Assembly (NCBI RefSeq): GCF_000179035.2
Contig: NC_015155.1
Span: 558,001 to 622,000 of the forward strand
Direction of reading: 5' to 3'
Source: Mycoplasma suis str. Illinois
GTDB lineage: Bacteria; Bacillota_I; Bacilli_A; Mycoplasmatales; Mycoplasmoidaceae
DNA: 64,000 bases
The position numbers were made by a program, and so were the translations under genes. Under the pieces are notes generated by a model that did no database searches, was not told the origin of the DNA, and saw only the letters and a program-made list of their open reading frames with translations. Position 1 is the first letter of the stretch. Each line of letters opens with the position of its first letter. Positions 1-17,622 of the stretch are shown piece after piece.

Positions 1-19
1 ACCTGTAACTCAAAAGGTT

Positions 20-29
20 CCCCCCCCCC
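20..29. repeat. C10 homopolymer (G10 on minus strand)
   Basis: Ten consecutive C on the plus strand. Runs of 8 to 10 G on the coding strand recur across the window inside the N-terminal part of surface-like genes, so this one may belong to a minus-strand gene or leader that continues past the left edge. Nothing else in the first 198 bases supports a gene. Confidence 0.8.
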
Positions 30-32
30 TTC

Positions 33-56
33 TAGTCGTTGCAATTGCAACGACTA
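33..56. repeat. 24-bp perfect palindrome
   Basis: A perfect 24-base palindrome with 12-base arms (left arm TAGTCGTTGCAA) and no loop, four bases from the C10 run. Neither strand shows a T run right after it, so it does not look like an intrinsic terminator. It could be a protein-binding site or a cruciform element next to the homopolymer. Confidence 0.75.
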
Positions 57-198
57 AAAAATAAAACTAAATTACTTTAAAGAAAAAAATAACAAATAAC
101 TATTTTTCGATGTAGTTAGAAATTAAATGAAAGAAAAAGTTAACTGAAATAAATAAGTGTATGTTAAATCAAATAAATTTAATTATTATTTTTTATTC

Positions 199-1422
199 TT
201 ATAACTCTTTCAAGATCTTTGACCCACATCTGAAACCCATTACCATAGTATGCTCTGGCCTTAGATCTTCATGTCTTGTTCCTTTGAATGGTTCTTTCAT
301 TAGTCATTGACAGTTACCTTCACTACTCTTTGTCCCTAATCCAAATCTCTTTTTGAGCTTGTCTCATTCCTGATCATTCAACCATTTACCACTTTTGCCT
401 TTACCTTCTCCCTCATCTCCCACTACACAGTCATTACTTTTTCTGTTTGCCTCCGGATCATTTCTAGTATTTCACTGTTTTATACTACTACAGCTTTGAT
501 CAGCTAATTTACCTTCTCATCGAGCAGCTTTTAGTCAATCACCTGCAGTTACTTGTCTTTTTCTTTCTCTAGCTTCCCCAAATATATCTGAACCATTACC
601 CTCTTTTTCAAAAGCTAATAATTCTCCATTACCTCCTCCCCCAAATTCAAAGACCTGTCCTTCAATTACTTTGATATTCCCGCTAGTGCTTCATTCTCTT
701 ACATAATCATTTCCCTCTTTTCCATATTTACTCCTTCCACTTTTACAATGAGCACTCTTAAACTCTTCTCTTACTTCCTTCATAACATTACTCCCATTTC
801 TTCCAAAATTGTTCTCCTTTCACCTAGTCCCCTCTCCACACAAATCATCAATATTCTTTCTCTTAAAACTTTTTTCAGCCCATGTCTTCTCATCAGCAAA
901 TACTTTCTTAAAGATACTTAAGGCATCTCCTTTCTTATCTTCTTTCAACTTTCATTTGCATTTTTTTCTCTTATAGTCGTAATTATCCTGTCCATTATTC
1001 TCTCCCACCCTCTCAGTAACTTCTAAACAACTTCCCTCTCCTCCATTATCTTTTTCAAATCATTTACTTCACTTACTTTTAAACTCTTCCTCTTTTCCAC
1101 TACTCCCATTTCCTTTAACCATTTCAATTAACGCCATAACAAAGCTAACCTTACCAACCATTATCCCTCAACCATTTTTCTGTAAACCAATCTTCTCCTT
1201 TCCTATTCTTCGTTGAAATGCTGTACCTTCACTTCCACCTTCTCCATTTCCTGTAACTTTTTTACATCCATATGCATATCCAGTGGTATCCAAATAGACA
1301 CAGTCCTTTTCAACTTTCCCATCACCTCCATTTCCATTCTCATAACTCACACTGACTCCCCAATCAATATCGTCAAATCAGATCCCTTGAACCTTCTCGA
1401 ACTTACTTTCGGAATCAAGCAT
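199..1422 (-). CDS. tandem paralog family, copy 1 (unknown function)
   Basis: A 407-residue protein when UGA is read as Trp. The N-terminus (MLDSESKFEKVQGIWFDDID) and the tail (NCQWLMKEPF, then DLRPEHTMVMGF) are shared with five neighbours downstream in coordinates. A central Lys/Glu-rich stretch carries KCKWKLK. No signal peptide or membrane segment is visible at this start. The ATG was chosen because it is common to all copies; the frame upstream of it has no start codon. A GC-rich hairpin lies about 40 bases upstream. Family function is not recognised; expansion in tandem suggests a host-facing or antigenic role, which is inference. Uniform codon pattern with the neighbouring copies. Confidence 0.75.
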
Positions 1423-1459
1423 GGCCTTGGTTCCGGTCCCGTCGCCATCATTGCTGAAT

Positions 1460-1474
1460 CGCTGCGTGGCAGCG
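1460..1474 (-). repeat. conserved GC-rich hairpin upstream of copy 1
   Basis: CGCTGC and GCAGCG arms with a 3-base loop, 38 bases upstream of the copy 1 ATG. Equivalent hairpins precede every other copy of the family. Confidence 0.6.
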
Positions 1475-1495
1475 ATTTCAACAATTACAAAAACT

Positions 1496-2770
1496 TTAGA
1501 TTTTTCTTAAGTGAGAAAAAAGAAAGAAGGGGTGTTGATTTCAAACAAATTTTTTAAAAAAGAACACATTTAATGTTTGCGGATAAAAATGGGTTTCATA
1601 TATTTTGAAACCCATTACCATAGTATGTTCTGGTCTTAGATCTTCATGATCTTTTCCATTAAATGGTTCTTTCATCAGTCATTGACAGTTTCCTTCCTTA
1701 CTATTTTTTCCAAATCCAAACTTCTTTTTAAGATCGTTTCAATCTTGATCATTCAATCATTTACCACCTTCTCCATTATCTCTATTCTTTACACATTGAT
1801 TATTGTCCTCATCTACTCCACTATTCCGAGTTTTTCACTGTTCAACACTACTACAACTTTGATCTGCTAACTTACCATCTCAGCGAGCCGACTTAAGTCA
1901 GTCGCTCGCTGATATTTGATTCCTTCCCACATCTCTCCCTCTTTCTCCGAAAATATCTTCTCCAGAACCCATTTTCTCGAAGGAAAGTAGTTCTGAATTC
2001 CTCTTCTCCCCTTTTTTCCCAAATTCGAACACTTGACCTTCAATTACCTTTATTTTTCCATTTACATCTCAGTTATCTACATATCCCCCTTTTTCTCCGT
2101 ACCTACTCCCTTCTCCACTACAATGTGTTTCTTTGAACTCGCTCCTCACCTCATCCATAACATTTCCTCCACCTTTTCCAAATTTATCTGCTTTCCACTT
2201 ATTGTCATCTTTACACAACCCATCTATATGATTTTTCTCAAAACTTTTTGTAGCTCAACTTTTCTCATCAGCAAAAACTTTCTTAAAAACCTCTAAAGCT
2301 TCTCCTCTTTTTTCACTTTTTAGCTTTCACTTACACTTCTTTTTTGTATATTCGTGATTTCTTCCTCCACTCTTTTCAGTAACCTTCAAACAACTTTCTC
2401 CACTATCTTTCTCAAATCATTTTCCTCATTTCTTTTCAAACCCCTCACTACTACCTCCATTCTTCTTAACCATTTCAATCAGCCCAATAACAAAAGACAC
2501 TTTTCCAACCATTATTCCTCATCCATTTTTTTGTAACCCAATCTTCTCTTTACCTAATCTTTGCTGGAAAGCAGTTCCATTATTCCCATTTCCATCTTTT
2601 TCTAACCTTCTGCAACCATACGCATATCCGTTTACTAAATAAACACAATCATTTTCAGCTTTTCCCTCTCCATTCTCTCCCATTGTTTCATAACCCACCT
2701 CAACACCTCAATCAATGTCGTCAAATCAAATCCCCTCAACTTTTTCAAACTTACTAGCGGAATCAAGCAT
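1496..2770 (-). CDS. tandem paralog family, copy 2 (unknown function)
   Basis: A 424-residue member of the six-copy family, open from the shared ATG (MLDSESKFEKV...) to a TAA at 1496-1498. The conserved tail DLRPEHTMVMGF is followed by about 35 extra residues not seen in copy 1, reading to just upstream of the copy 1 leader. KCKWKLK-like and FADEK blocks match the other copies, which is why I regard this frame as the real one. No signal peptide or domain is recognised. The gap to copy 1 is 73 bases and carries the conserved hairpin, so each copy could have its own leader. Confidence 0.75.
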
Positions 2771-2792
2771 AGCTTTGGTTCCGGTTCTTATT

Positions 2793-2806
2793 CGCTGCAA
2801 CGCAGC
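2793..2806 (-). repeat. conserved GC-rich hairpin upstream of copy 2
   Basis: GCTGC and GCAGC arms around a 3-base loop, about 25 bases upstream of the copy 2 start codon; matches the hairpins of the other copies. Confidence 0.55.
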
Positions 2807-2842
2807 TATGAAAATTGTTTATCTACATATTTTTATAAGTGA

Positions 2843-2932
2843 CTAATGAAAGAACCATTTAAAGGATCGGGACATGAAAATCTAAGACCAGAACATACTA
2901 TGGTAATGGGTTTCAAATGGTTCCTTCATTAG
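2843..2932. repeat. inverted 3'-end segment flanked by inverted repeats
   Basis: The 18-base arms at 2843-2860 and 2915-2932 are inverted repeats with one mismatch (core CTAATGAAAGAACC). The sequence between them is the reverse complement of what copies 5 and 6 have at the same place. In those copies the minus strand encodes DLRPEHTMVMGF; here that coding sense lies on the plus strand and copy 3 instead ends in ETHYHSMFWS. This is direct evidence of a past local inversion. Confidence 0.75.
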
Positions 2933-4072
2933 TCATTGGCAGTTATCTTCACTACTTTTCGCTCCTAATCCAAATCATCCCTTTAGGTTTTCCCAGCTTT
3001 GATCATTAAGCCATTTACCCCCACCATCACCACCCTCTGTAGCTTCATCTTTAACACATTGATTGCTACTTGTGCTTGCTTCCTTATGATTCCTTGTATT
3101 TCACTGTTTTACACTATGACAACTTTGATCAGCTCTACTACCACCCCATCTAGCAAGTTTTAGCCAGTCACCAGCTGTTATATTATTGCTTTTCCCCTGT
3201 CTCTTTCCATTTTCTGCTTTCTCAAAGACCTCTTTTCCATCACCCTCCTTTTCGAAAGCTAAGTATTCTATGCTTTCTTTATTTCCGAATCCAAAAACTT
3301 CACCCTCAATTACTTTGATATTGTTGCTTGCACCTCAATCTTTAACGTAATTACTATTTCCTTTTTCATATTTACTTTTTCCTTCGCTACAATGTGCCTC
3401 TTCAAACCCTCTTCTTACTTCTTCCATTACATCCTTTCCATTATTCCCGAAACTATCTTCCTGTCACCTACTGCCTCCTTTCTCACACAACCCCTCTATA
3501 TGTTCTCTTGTGAAACTTTTTTCAGCTCATGTTTTTTCATCAGCAAATACTTTTTTAAAGATTTCTAAAGCATCTCCTCTTTTATTACTTCTTAATCTTC
3601 ACTTACATTTCTTCTTTTTGTATTCATATTCCTTACTACTACTTTCTGCCCCCTTTTCTTTGTTTTTATTTTCAGTAACTTCCAAACAACTTTGATTATC
3701 TCCATTCTCCACCTCAAATCACTCATTTCACTTACTTTTAAAGTCTTCACTGTTTTTATTCCCTACTCTACTTTTAACCATTTCAATTAATGCAACAGCG
3801 AATCCAACCTTACCAATCATTACTCCTCATCCAGTATTTATCAACTTAACTTTTTCTTTACCAATCCGTCTTTGAAATGCTGCTCCACTTCCTCCATCAC
3901 CCTTTCCTGTAATTTTTTTGCAACCTCGAGCATAACCACTTGTTAAATACACACAACCTTTTTCAGCTTGTCCACTACTCCCTACCATTTCATAACCCTC
4001 TGTGACACCTCAATCGATATCGTCAAATCAGATCCCTTGAACCTTCTCGAACTTACTTTCGGAATCAAGCAT
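2882..4072 (-). CDS. tandem paralog family, copy 3 with inverted 3' end
   Basis: A 396-residue member of the six-copy family, open from the shared ATG. It matches the others up to NCQWLMKEPF; then an inverted 62-base segment replaces the usual tail, so the protein ends ETHYHSMFWS and stops at TAG. A TAG lies in frame 11 codons before the ATG, which fixes the start, and an AAGGA-like ribosome site precedes it. Function unknown; no membrane segment seen. The altered tail could be one of two alternative C-termini if the inversion is reversible. Confidence 0.75.
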
Positions 4073-4094
4073 TGCCTTGGTTCCTTGTCCAATA

Positions 4095-4109
4095 CGCTGC
4101 TAAGCAGCG
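4095..4109 (-). repeat. conserved GC-rich hairpin upstream of copy 3
   Basis: CGCTGC and GCAGCG arms, 3-base loop, 23 bases upstream of the copy 3 ATG. Confidence 0.6.
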
Positions 4110-4135
4110 CTTAAATAATGATTATTTACATACCA

Positions 4136-5326
4136 CTATAGATGACTACTAATAAAGAAGTCATCTTTAAATTTTTTTCTATCCCTAGGATCCTCTCTAT
4201 CTTTCTTTCTCATTAGTCATTGACATTTATTATTCTCACTTTTCTTATTGAATCCAAATTTTCTCTTTATGCTCTCCCAGTTCTGATTATTAAGTCATTT
4301 CCCACCTTGTTCTCCATCCCCCTGATTATTATCTTTAGCACATTGATTATCCTCTGCTCCAATACCACTTTCCTTAGTTCGTCATTGTTCAACACTATGA
4401 CAACTCTGTTCTCCCAAGAGACCCTCCCATCTCGCAATTTTTAGTCAATCACCAGCTGATACTTGTCCTTTTTCCCTATCTCTTCCAAAAATTTCTTCTC
4501 CAGTACCTTCTTTTTCAAAAGCTAGTATTTCTCCGCCACTTCCCTTTCCAAACTCAAATACTTCACCTTCAATTACTTTTAGATCTCCTGTAACCTCTCA
4601 ATTTTTTACGTAATCATTATCATTTCCACTTCTTCATGATGCTCCATTCCTTCTACAAACCCCTTCCTCAAATTTTCTTTTCACTTTTCCCATTACATTC
4701 CCATAGTTCCCAAAATTATCTGTATTTCACCCACTACTACCCCCATCTTCACACAATTTCTTTAAATCACTAACTTTAAAACTCTTCTTAGCTCAGCCTT
4801 GTTCATCAGCAAATACTTTTTTAAAAGTACTCAATACTTGTCCCTTCTTTTCCTCTTTTAGTTTTCATTTACACTTCTTTTTCTTATAGCTTTCTTTTAC
4901 TTCTTCACCTCTTTCTTTTTCTTCAATAACATCTAGACAATTTTTTTCGTTACTCCTTACCTCTTCAAATCAATCCTTTCACTGCTCTTTAAAGTCCCTT
5001 CTATCTCCATTTCCACCTTTAACTAGCTCAATCAACCCCATAACAAAACCAACTTGACCGACCATCAATCCTCAACCAGTTTTCTTTAACTTATTACGCT
5101 CTTTACCAAGCCTTCTTTGGAAGGCCGTTCCCTGCTCCCCTCCCTGTCTCCCATTTTCAACAACTTTTTTACAACCACGCGCATACCCACCACTGAGTAA
5201 ATACACACAACCGTTATCAGCCTTTTCACTACCCTGAACACTCCTATAACTTACATTTACACCCCAATCAATGTCATCAAATCAAATACCTTGGACTTTT
5301 TCAAATTTACTCTCGGAATCAAGCAT
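4136..5326 (-). CDS. tandem paralog family, copy 4 (unknown function)
   Basis: A 396-residue member of the six-copy family, open from the shared ATG (MLDSESKFEKVQGI) to a TAG at 4136-4138. The body matches the other copies (KKKCKWKLKEE, FADEQG, IEG, AGDWLK, CQWLMR), but the conserved DLRPEHTMVMGF tail is missing: after CQWLM the protein ends in a charged, unrelated stretch rich in Arg, Lys and Asp. This may be another outcome of rearrangement at the variable 3' end. Function unknown. Confidence 0.7.
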
Positions 5327-5345
5327 CGCCTTGGTTCCGTTAATT

Positions 5346-5360
5346 CGCTGCCACGCAGCG
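5346..5360 (-). repeat. conserved GC-rich hairpin upstream of copy 4
   Basis: CGCTGC and GCAGCG-type arms about 20 bases upstream of the copy 4 ATG. Confidence 0.55.
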
Positions 5361-5372
5361 ATCTCACAATAT

Positions 5373-6634
5373 TTACCTACATATTTCGTTATTAGTAATT
5401 AATGAAAGAACCAAACCGAAATCCATTACCATAGTATGCTCTGGCCTTAGATCTTCATGTCCTGATCCTTTGAATGGTTCTTTCATTAGTCATTGGCAGT
5501 TATCGTTTTTACTCTTTTTCTTAAGTCCAAATCTTTTTTGAATATTGTCTCAACTTTGATCATTTAGTCATTTTCCACTGTTATCACCCTCTTTCTGCAC
5601 TTCATTCTTAGTACATTGATTAGTTCCTGAATTTGCTCCCTTGTGATCTCGTGTCTCTCATTGCTCGACACTATTACAACTTTGATCACCTAGATTACCC
5701 TCTCATCTAGCAAGTTTTAGTCAATCACCAGCAGTCACTCTATTTGTTCCTCCGCTTCCTTCTCTTTCTGTTCCGAAGATATCTTGACCTTCACCCATTT
5801 TTTCGAAAGCTAAAACTTCACCTCTTTCTTTTCCCCCAAATTCAAATACCTGACCCTCAATTACCTTGAAATTACCGTTTGTATCTCAGTTACTTATATA
5901 TTCATTCTCCCTTCCATTCTCATAGTTTCCTTTATTGGTGTTACAAACTCTTTCCATGAAATTATTCCTTACTTTTTCCATAACCCCTGCACCATTCTTT
6001 CCAAAATTGTTTGCCTGCCACTTACTACTATCCCCCTTACACAATTCCTTAATATCTTCTCTCTTAAAACTTTTCTTAGCTCACATTTTTTCATCAGCAA
6101 ACACCTTTTTAAGAGCACTCAATACTTCACTTTTTTTGCCATTCTTCAACTTTCATTTACATTTTTTTTCTTATATGTATATTCTTCTTCCTCTCTTTCT
6201 TGTTTTCTCTCCTCATCTGTTCTGTAAGTGACATCTAAGCAGTTATCTTCCTCCTTGCCTTCTTCAAACCATTCCCCTCATTTTTCTTCAAAATTGCCAC
6301 TCCTTTCATTCTCTTGACCTTTAACCAGCTCAATTAAACCCATAACAAAACCAGCTTTACCAATCATTAGTCCTCATCCATTTTTCTGTAATTTAGCTTT
6401 CTCCTTACCTACCCTAAGTTGAAATGATGTCCATTCCTTTTCACTACTTCCCGCCCTCACCTTTCCACTCACTTTCTTACAACCATACGCATATCTTCCA
6501 GAAATATATACACAATTTTCTTCAATATTCTCCTCATTACTTCCCGCATTACTATAACTCACATCAACACCTCAATCAATGTCGTCAAACCAAATACCTT
6601 GAACTTTCTCAAATTTACTTTCGGAATCAAGCAT
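5373..6634 (-). pseudogene. tandem paralog family, copy 5, frameshifted at an A8 run
   Basis: Starts with the shared MLDSESKFEKVQGI and reads normally to the KCKWKLK block. There the coding strand has eight A (plus 6162-6169) where the reading frame needs six or nine; the downstream homology (FADEKMWAKKSF, AGDWLK, CQWLMKEPF, RPEHTMVMDF) continues in another frame to a TAA at 5373. The span is 1262 bases, not a multiple of three. It may be a dead copy, a slippage-switched copy, or a sequencing error in the run. The tail is in the standard orientation and is flanked by inverted repeats like those in copy 3. Confidence 0.7.
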
Positions 6635-6671
6635 CGCCTTGGTTCCGGTCCCGTCGCCATCATTGCTGAAT

Positions 6672-6689
6672 CGCTGCCTCAGCGCAGCG
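6672..6689 (-). repeat. conserved GC-rich hairpin upstream of copy 5
   Basis: CGCTGC and GCAGCG arms with a 6-base loop, 38 bases upstream of the copy 5 ATG. Confidence 0.55.
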
Positions 6690-6702
6690 TTCTAGCAATA
6701 AT

Positions 6703-7664
6703 TTACATGCGCATATTGTTGAGGGTGATTAATGAAAGAACCTCCAATCTGAAACCCATTACCATAGTATGCTCTGGTCTTAGATCTTCATGTCCTCTCC
6801 CAGTAAATGGCTCTTTCATTAGTCATTGACATTCATTCTTTTCGCTCTTTTTACCGAACCCAAATTTTTTCTTAATATCCTCTCAGCTCTGATCGTGTAA
6901 TCATTTGTTGCTCTTCTTTTCATTACCTCCTTCGCTACTCAAGCAATCATTCCTGCTATTCTTAGCTCCCGCATCAAATCTAGTATTTCACTGTTCTACA
7001 CTGCTACAGCTTTGATCACTCATCTTACCATCTCAACGAGCTGATTTAAGTCAGTCACCTGGTGATACTCCTCTACCTCCCGTTTCCCCTTTTTCTTCTC
7101 CTCCAAAAATATCTTGACCCTCGCCTTCCCTTTCGAAAGCTAATAGTTCTCCATTATTACTTCTTCCTTTCCCAAATTCAAATACCTGACCTTCAATCAC
7201 TTTTATGCTTCCATTAGTATCTCAGTTTTCAACATACCCTTCTTCCTTTCAACTTTTTCCTCCGCAAACATTACTAATGAACTTATTTTTTACCGCCCCC
7301 ATCATCTCCTTATTCCCTTTCTCTTGTTACTAAAACCCTCTTCACCATTCCCATCTCCCTTAACCATTTCAATCAATCCTACAACAAAAGACACTTTACC
7401 GACCATTATCCCTCAACCATTATCTTGTAATGCAATTTTTTCCTTACCTATTCTTCGCTGAAATGCCGTACCCTGACTATCGTTTCCAATCCTCTCATTC
7501 ACTTTTTTGCACCCATATGCATACCCACTGCTATCCAAATAGACACAATCATTTTCAGCTTTTTCATTATTCCCTACCCTGTCATAACTTACATCAACAC
7601 CCCAATCAATGTCATCAAATCAAATACCTTGGACTTTTTCAAATTTACTCTCGGAATCAAGCAT
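6703..7664 (-). pseudogene. tandem paralog family, copy 6, internally deleted
   Basis: The shared N-terminus and a normal tail (CQWLMKEPF, DLRPEHTMVMGF) are present, but the middle, including the KCKWKLK and FADEK blocks, is missing: about 240 bases are deleted near 7310-7330 and the two halves are in different frames (962-base span). In the N-terminal frame a TAA follows soon after the junction. This is a remnant or a donor copy. The first copy of the array in the transcription direction. Confidence 0.7.
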
Positions 7665-7701
7665 CGCCTTGGTTCCGGTCCCGTCGCCATCATTGCTGAA
7701 T

Positions 7702-7716
7702 CGCTGCGTGGCAGCG
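7702..7716 (-). repeat. conserved GC-rich hairpin upstream of copy 6
   Basis: CGCTGC and GCAGCG arms with a 3-base loop, 38 bases upstream of the copy 6 ATG, as in copy 1. Confidence 0.55.
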
Positions 7717-7772
7717 ATTCAGCAACCGTTTCCGCTACATATTACAGCGAGTATTAACTTGCCTGTAATTTT

Positions 7773-8045
7773 CTAAGAGGAAGAAGGTTCAGTAACACCA
7801 AGTACATGCTTAAGCTCCTCGAACGAAACACTAACACCACTATTAGCTTCCTCATTCCCGTGATGACTAGTATCAAAATTAAGTTCACTCATAACCACAT
7901 ATTTCCCCTCATCCTCTTGAGTAAACCCAGCCATCCTTTTCTCAACATCTCTAATATCCATAGATTTCCCCCCAAGCTTGGAGACTCCACCAACAGCCCC
8001 TCCGAGAACTCCATTAAGCATGAGAGCTTTAGCGAATATATTCAT
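7773..8045 (-). CDS. small putative membrane-anchored protein
   Basis: A 90-residue ORF immediately downstream of rpoBC. Residues 5-25 (AKALMLNGVLGGAVGGVSKL) form a Gly-rich hydrophobic segment of the kind that begins many small secreted proteins elsewhere in this window; the rest is acidic and polar. No domain is recognised and there is no clear ribosome site. The ATG sits in the loop of a 15-bp hairpin, so expression may depend on read-through from rpoBC. An alternative start is the Met at codon 9, outside the hairpin. Confidence 0.5.
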   Translation of the reverse strand: MNIFAKALMLNGVLGGAVGGVSKLGGKSMDIRDVEKRMAGFTQEDEGKYVVMSELNFDTSHHGNEEANSGVSVSFEELKHVLGVTEPSSS

Positions 8046-8058
8046 ATTCGCTAAAGCT
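8025..8058 (-). promoter_or_regulatory. 15-bp perfect hairpin enclosing a start codon
   Basis: Arms 8025-8039 and 8044-8058 are perfectly complementary with a 4-base loop. The stem follows the rpoBC stop codon by seven bases and its loop region contains the ATG at 8043-8045. No T run follows, so it is either a U-less terminator of rpoBC or a structure that hides the start of the next ORF. Confidence 0.65.
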
Positions 8059-8064
8059 TAGAAA

Positions 8065-15996
<7,932 letters not shown>

Positions 15997-16006
15997 AACC
16001 TAGCTT

Positions 16007-17620
16007 TTAAAAGGGAATAACTCTTAGTTCTCCCTTTTCATAAAGCATGAATGTTTGTGTCTTTCTTCCTGAAGCTCCAAATGTTGAACTATCTTGTTCA
16101 AATCCAGCAAGATTTAGGAACATTTTTGCACAATCTTCCAAACTTTCTTCTGTGGAATTTAATAGAGATACTCTATAAATTCCCCTAAAGATAGAGCTAA
16201 CTTGAGAACTCATATCAGAAGTAGCTTCTTCAAAGCTCTTCTTTCTAGAAAAAATAACTAGAGGGAATATTAGCTTTAGCTTGGAAAGAGGAAGAAGCTC
16301 TTCTTCAGAAATAGATTCTTCAAACATGAAACAAGCTAAAGCATATGGGAACTTATTGTGTTCTTCATGAAGAAGATTACTCAAGTTAAATAGTCTTGAA
16401 GACTTTATTTCCTTTGTGTAATATCCTTGTAGTTTTAGGTAGTTACAGTGCTTTTCTCCAGCTTGAACTATTTTTGCCATAGTAGAAACTGCTATTAGAG
16501 GGAATAGCCCTTGAGCAGTTTCTCCAGAAAGCATAGTGCTGTCAGCACTAAGTTCAGCTGCTCTATATACATCTGATACTTCAGCTCTTGTAGGTACAAC
16601 TGTTCTTTCTAGCGAATCAAGCATTTGAGTCGCCACAATAACAGGTTTACCTACTTGAGCAGCTTTAGAAAGAATCTTCTTAGTTCAGAATGGAACTTCT
16701 TCAAAAGGAGTTTCAAGAGCAAGATCTCCTCTTGCTATCATTATTCCATCTGAGTGAAGAATAATTTCATCAATATTTTTCAAAGATTGAGTAGTTTCAA
16801 TCTTTGAAATTATTAGAGGAGATTTCTTTCCTTCTCCAATATTTTCGGAAATAAGTTTCTTAACTTCTAGAATGTCTTCTTGCTTATTCACGAATGAAAG
16901 AGCAATAAAGGAGAATCCATTCTTTAGAGAGAATAGGATATCGTCCTTATCTCTTTCACTTAGGAATTCCATAGAGTATTCAGCATTAGGAAGATTGATT
17001 CTCTTATTGCCTTTCAAAATGTGATCATTTTCAACTACTACTTCAACTATCCCTTCTTCTACATTTACATCCTTAATAAGAAGGGATAGTTTTCCATCAT
17101 CTACTAATACTTTTTCTCCTACTATGCAGTCAGCTGCCATATTGTATTTACCAGTAGAGTCAGTTACTGAAAAACATTCACTATTACCTACACACTTGTC
17201 AATACAGTGAATTCTCACTGTTTGACCTCTCTTATATTGTTGTCCATCTTTTTCTTGCATAGCACATACTCTAATTTCAGGACCTTTAGTGTCACACATT
17301 TCTGAGATTGGGAATACAAATCTAACTTTGTGTGGAGAATTGCCATCCTTGTCAATTCTGTTGAAATAATTAAAGAATTCTTTCTTAGCTTCTCTAAGAA
17401 GATTTAGTCTGAATATTCTCTCCTCATCATTTGAGTGAGAGAAATTAAATCTAACGCAGTTTAGACCATTAAAGAATAGTTCATTGAATAGGGAAAGAAC
17501 TTCTCCATATTCAACTGGATTCTTAGCTTTTGTAGCTGAAGGATCCAGTTTCAAAGTAACAGCTGGACCTATAGTTGCAACTATCTTAGTGCACTTTAAT
17601 GGGAATTGCTTAATCATCAT
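16007..17620 (-). CDS. pyk: pyruvate kinase
   Basis: Converts phosphoenolpyruvate and ADP to pyruvate and ATP, the last step of glycolysis and a main ATP source in a cell-wall-less parasite. The 537-residue product has the N-terminal TKIVATIGPA, the substrate-binding NFSHSN, the catalytic-lysine region IISKIETTQS and the cation-site motif MIARGDLALE. There are insertions relative to the usual ~480 residues, for example after residue 20. The second codon is also ATG, so the start could be one codon later. It begins two bases after the pfkA stop and ends 10 bases before rpoBC, which indicates cotranscription. Confidence 0.93.
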
Positions 17621-17622
17621 AA

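Noticed and set aside
33-56. Palindrome as an intrinsic terminator
   Set aside because: No T run follows on either strand and there is no loop; kept as an unexplained palindrome.
1213-1557. Plus-strand ORFs opposite the six-copy family (also 4220-4444, 5935-6231, 6424-6829, 7430-7699)
   Set aside because: They lie antisense to a conserved family, have Ser/Thr/Pro/Phe composition expected of reverse frames, and are not conserved between copies.
6374-6562. Copy 5 N-terminal piece as a small independent gene
   Set aside because: It is in frame with the shared family start at 6634 and belongs to that gene.
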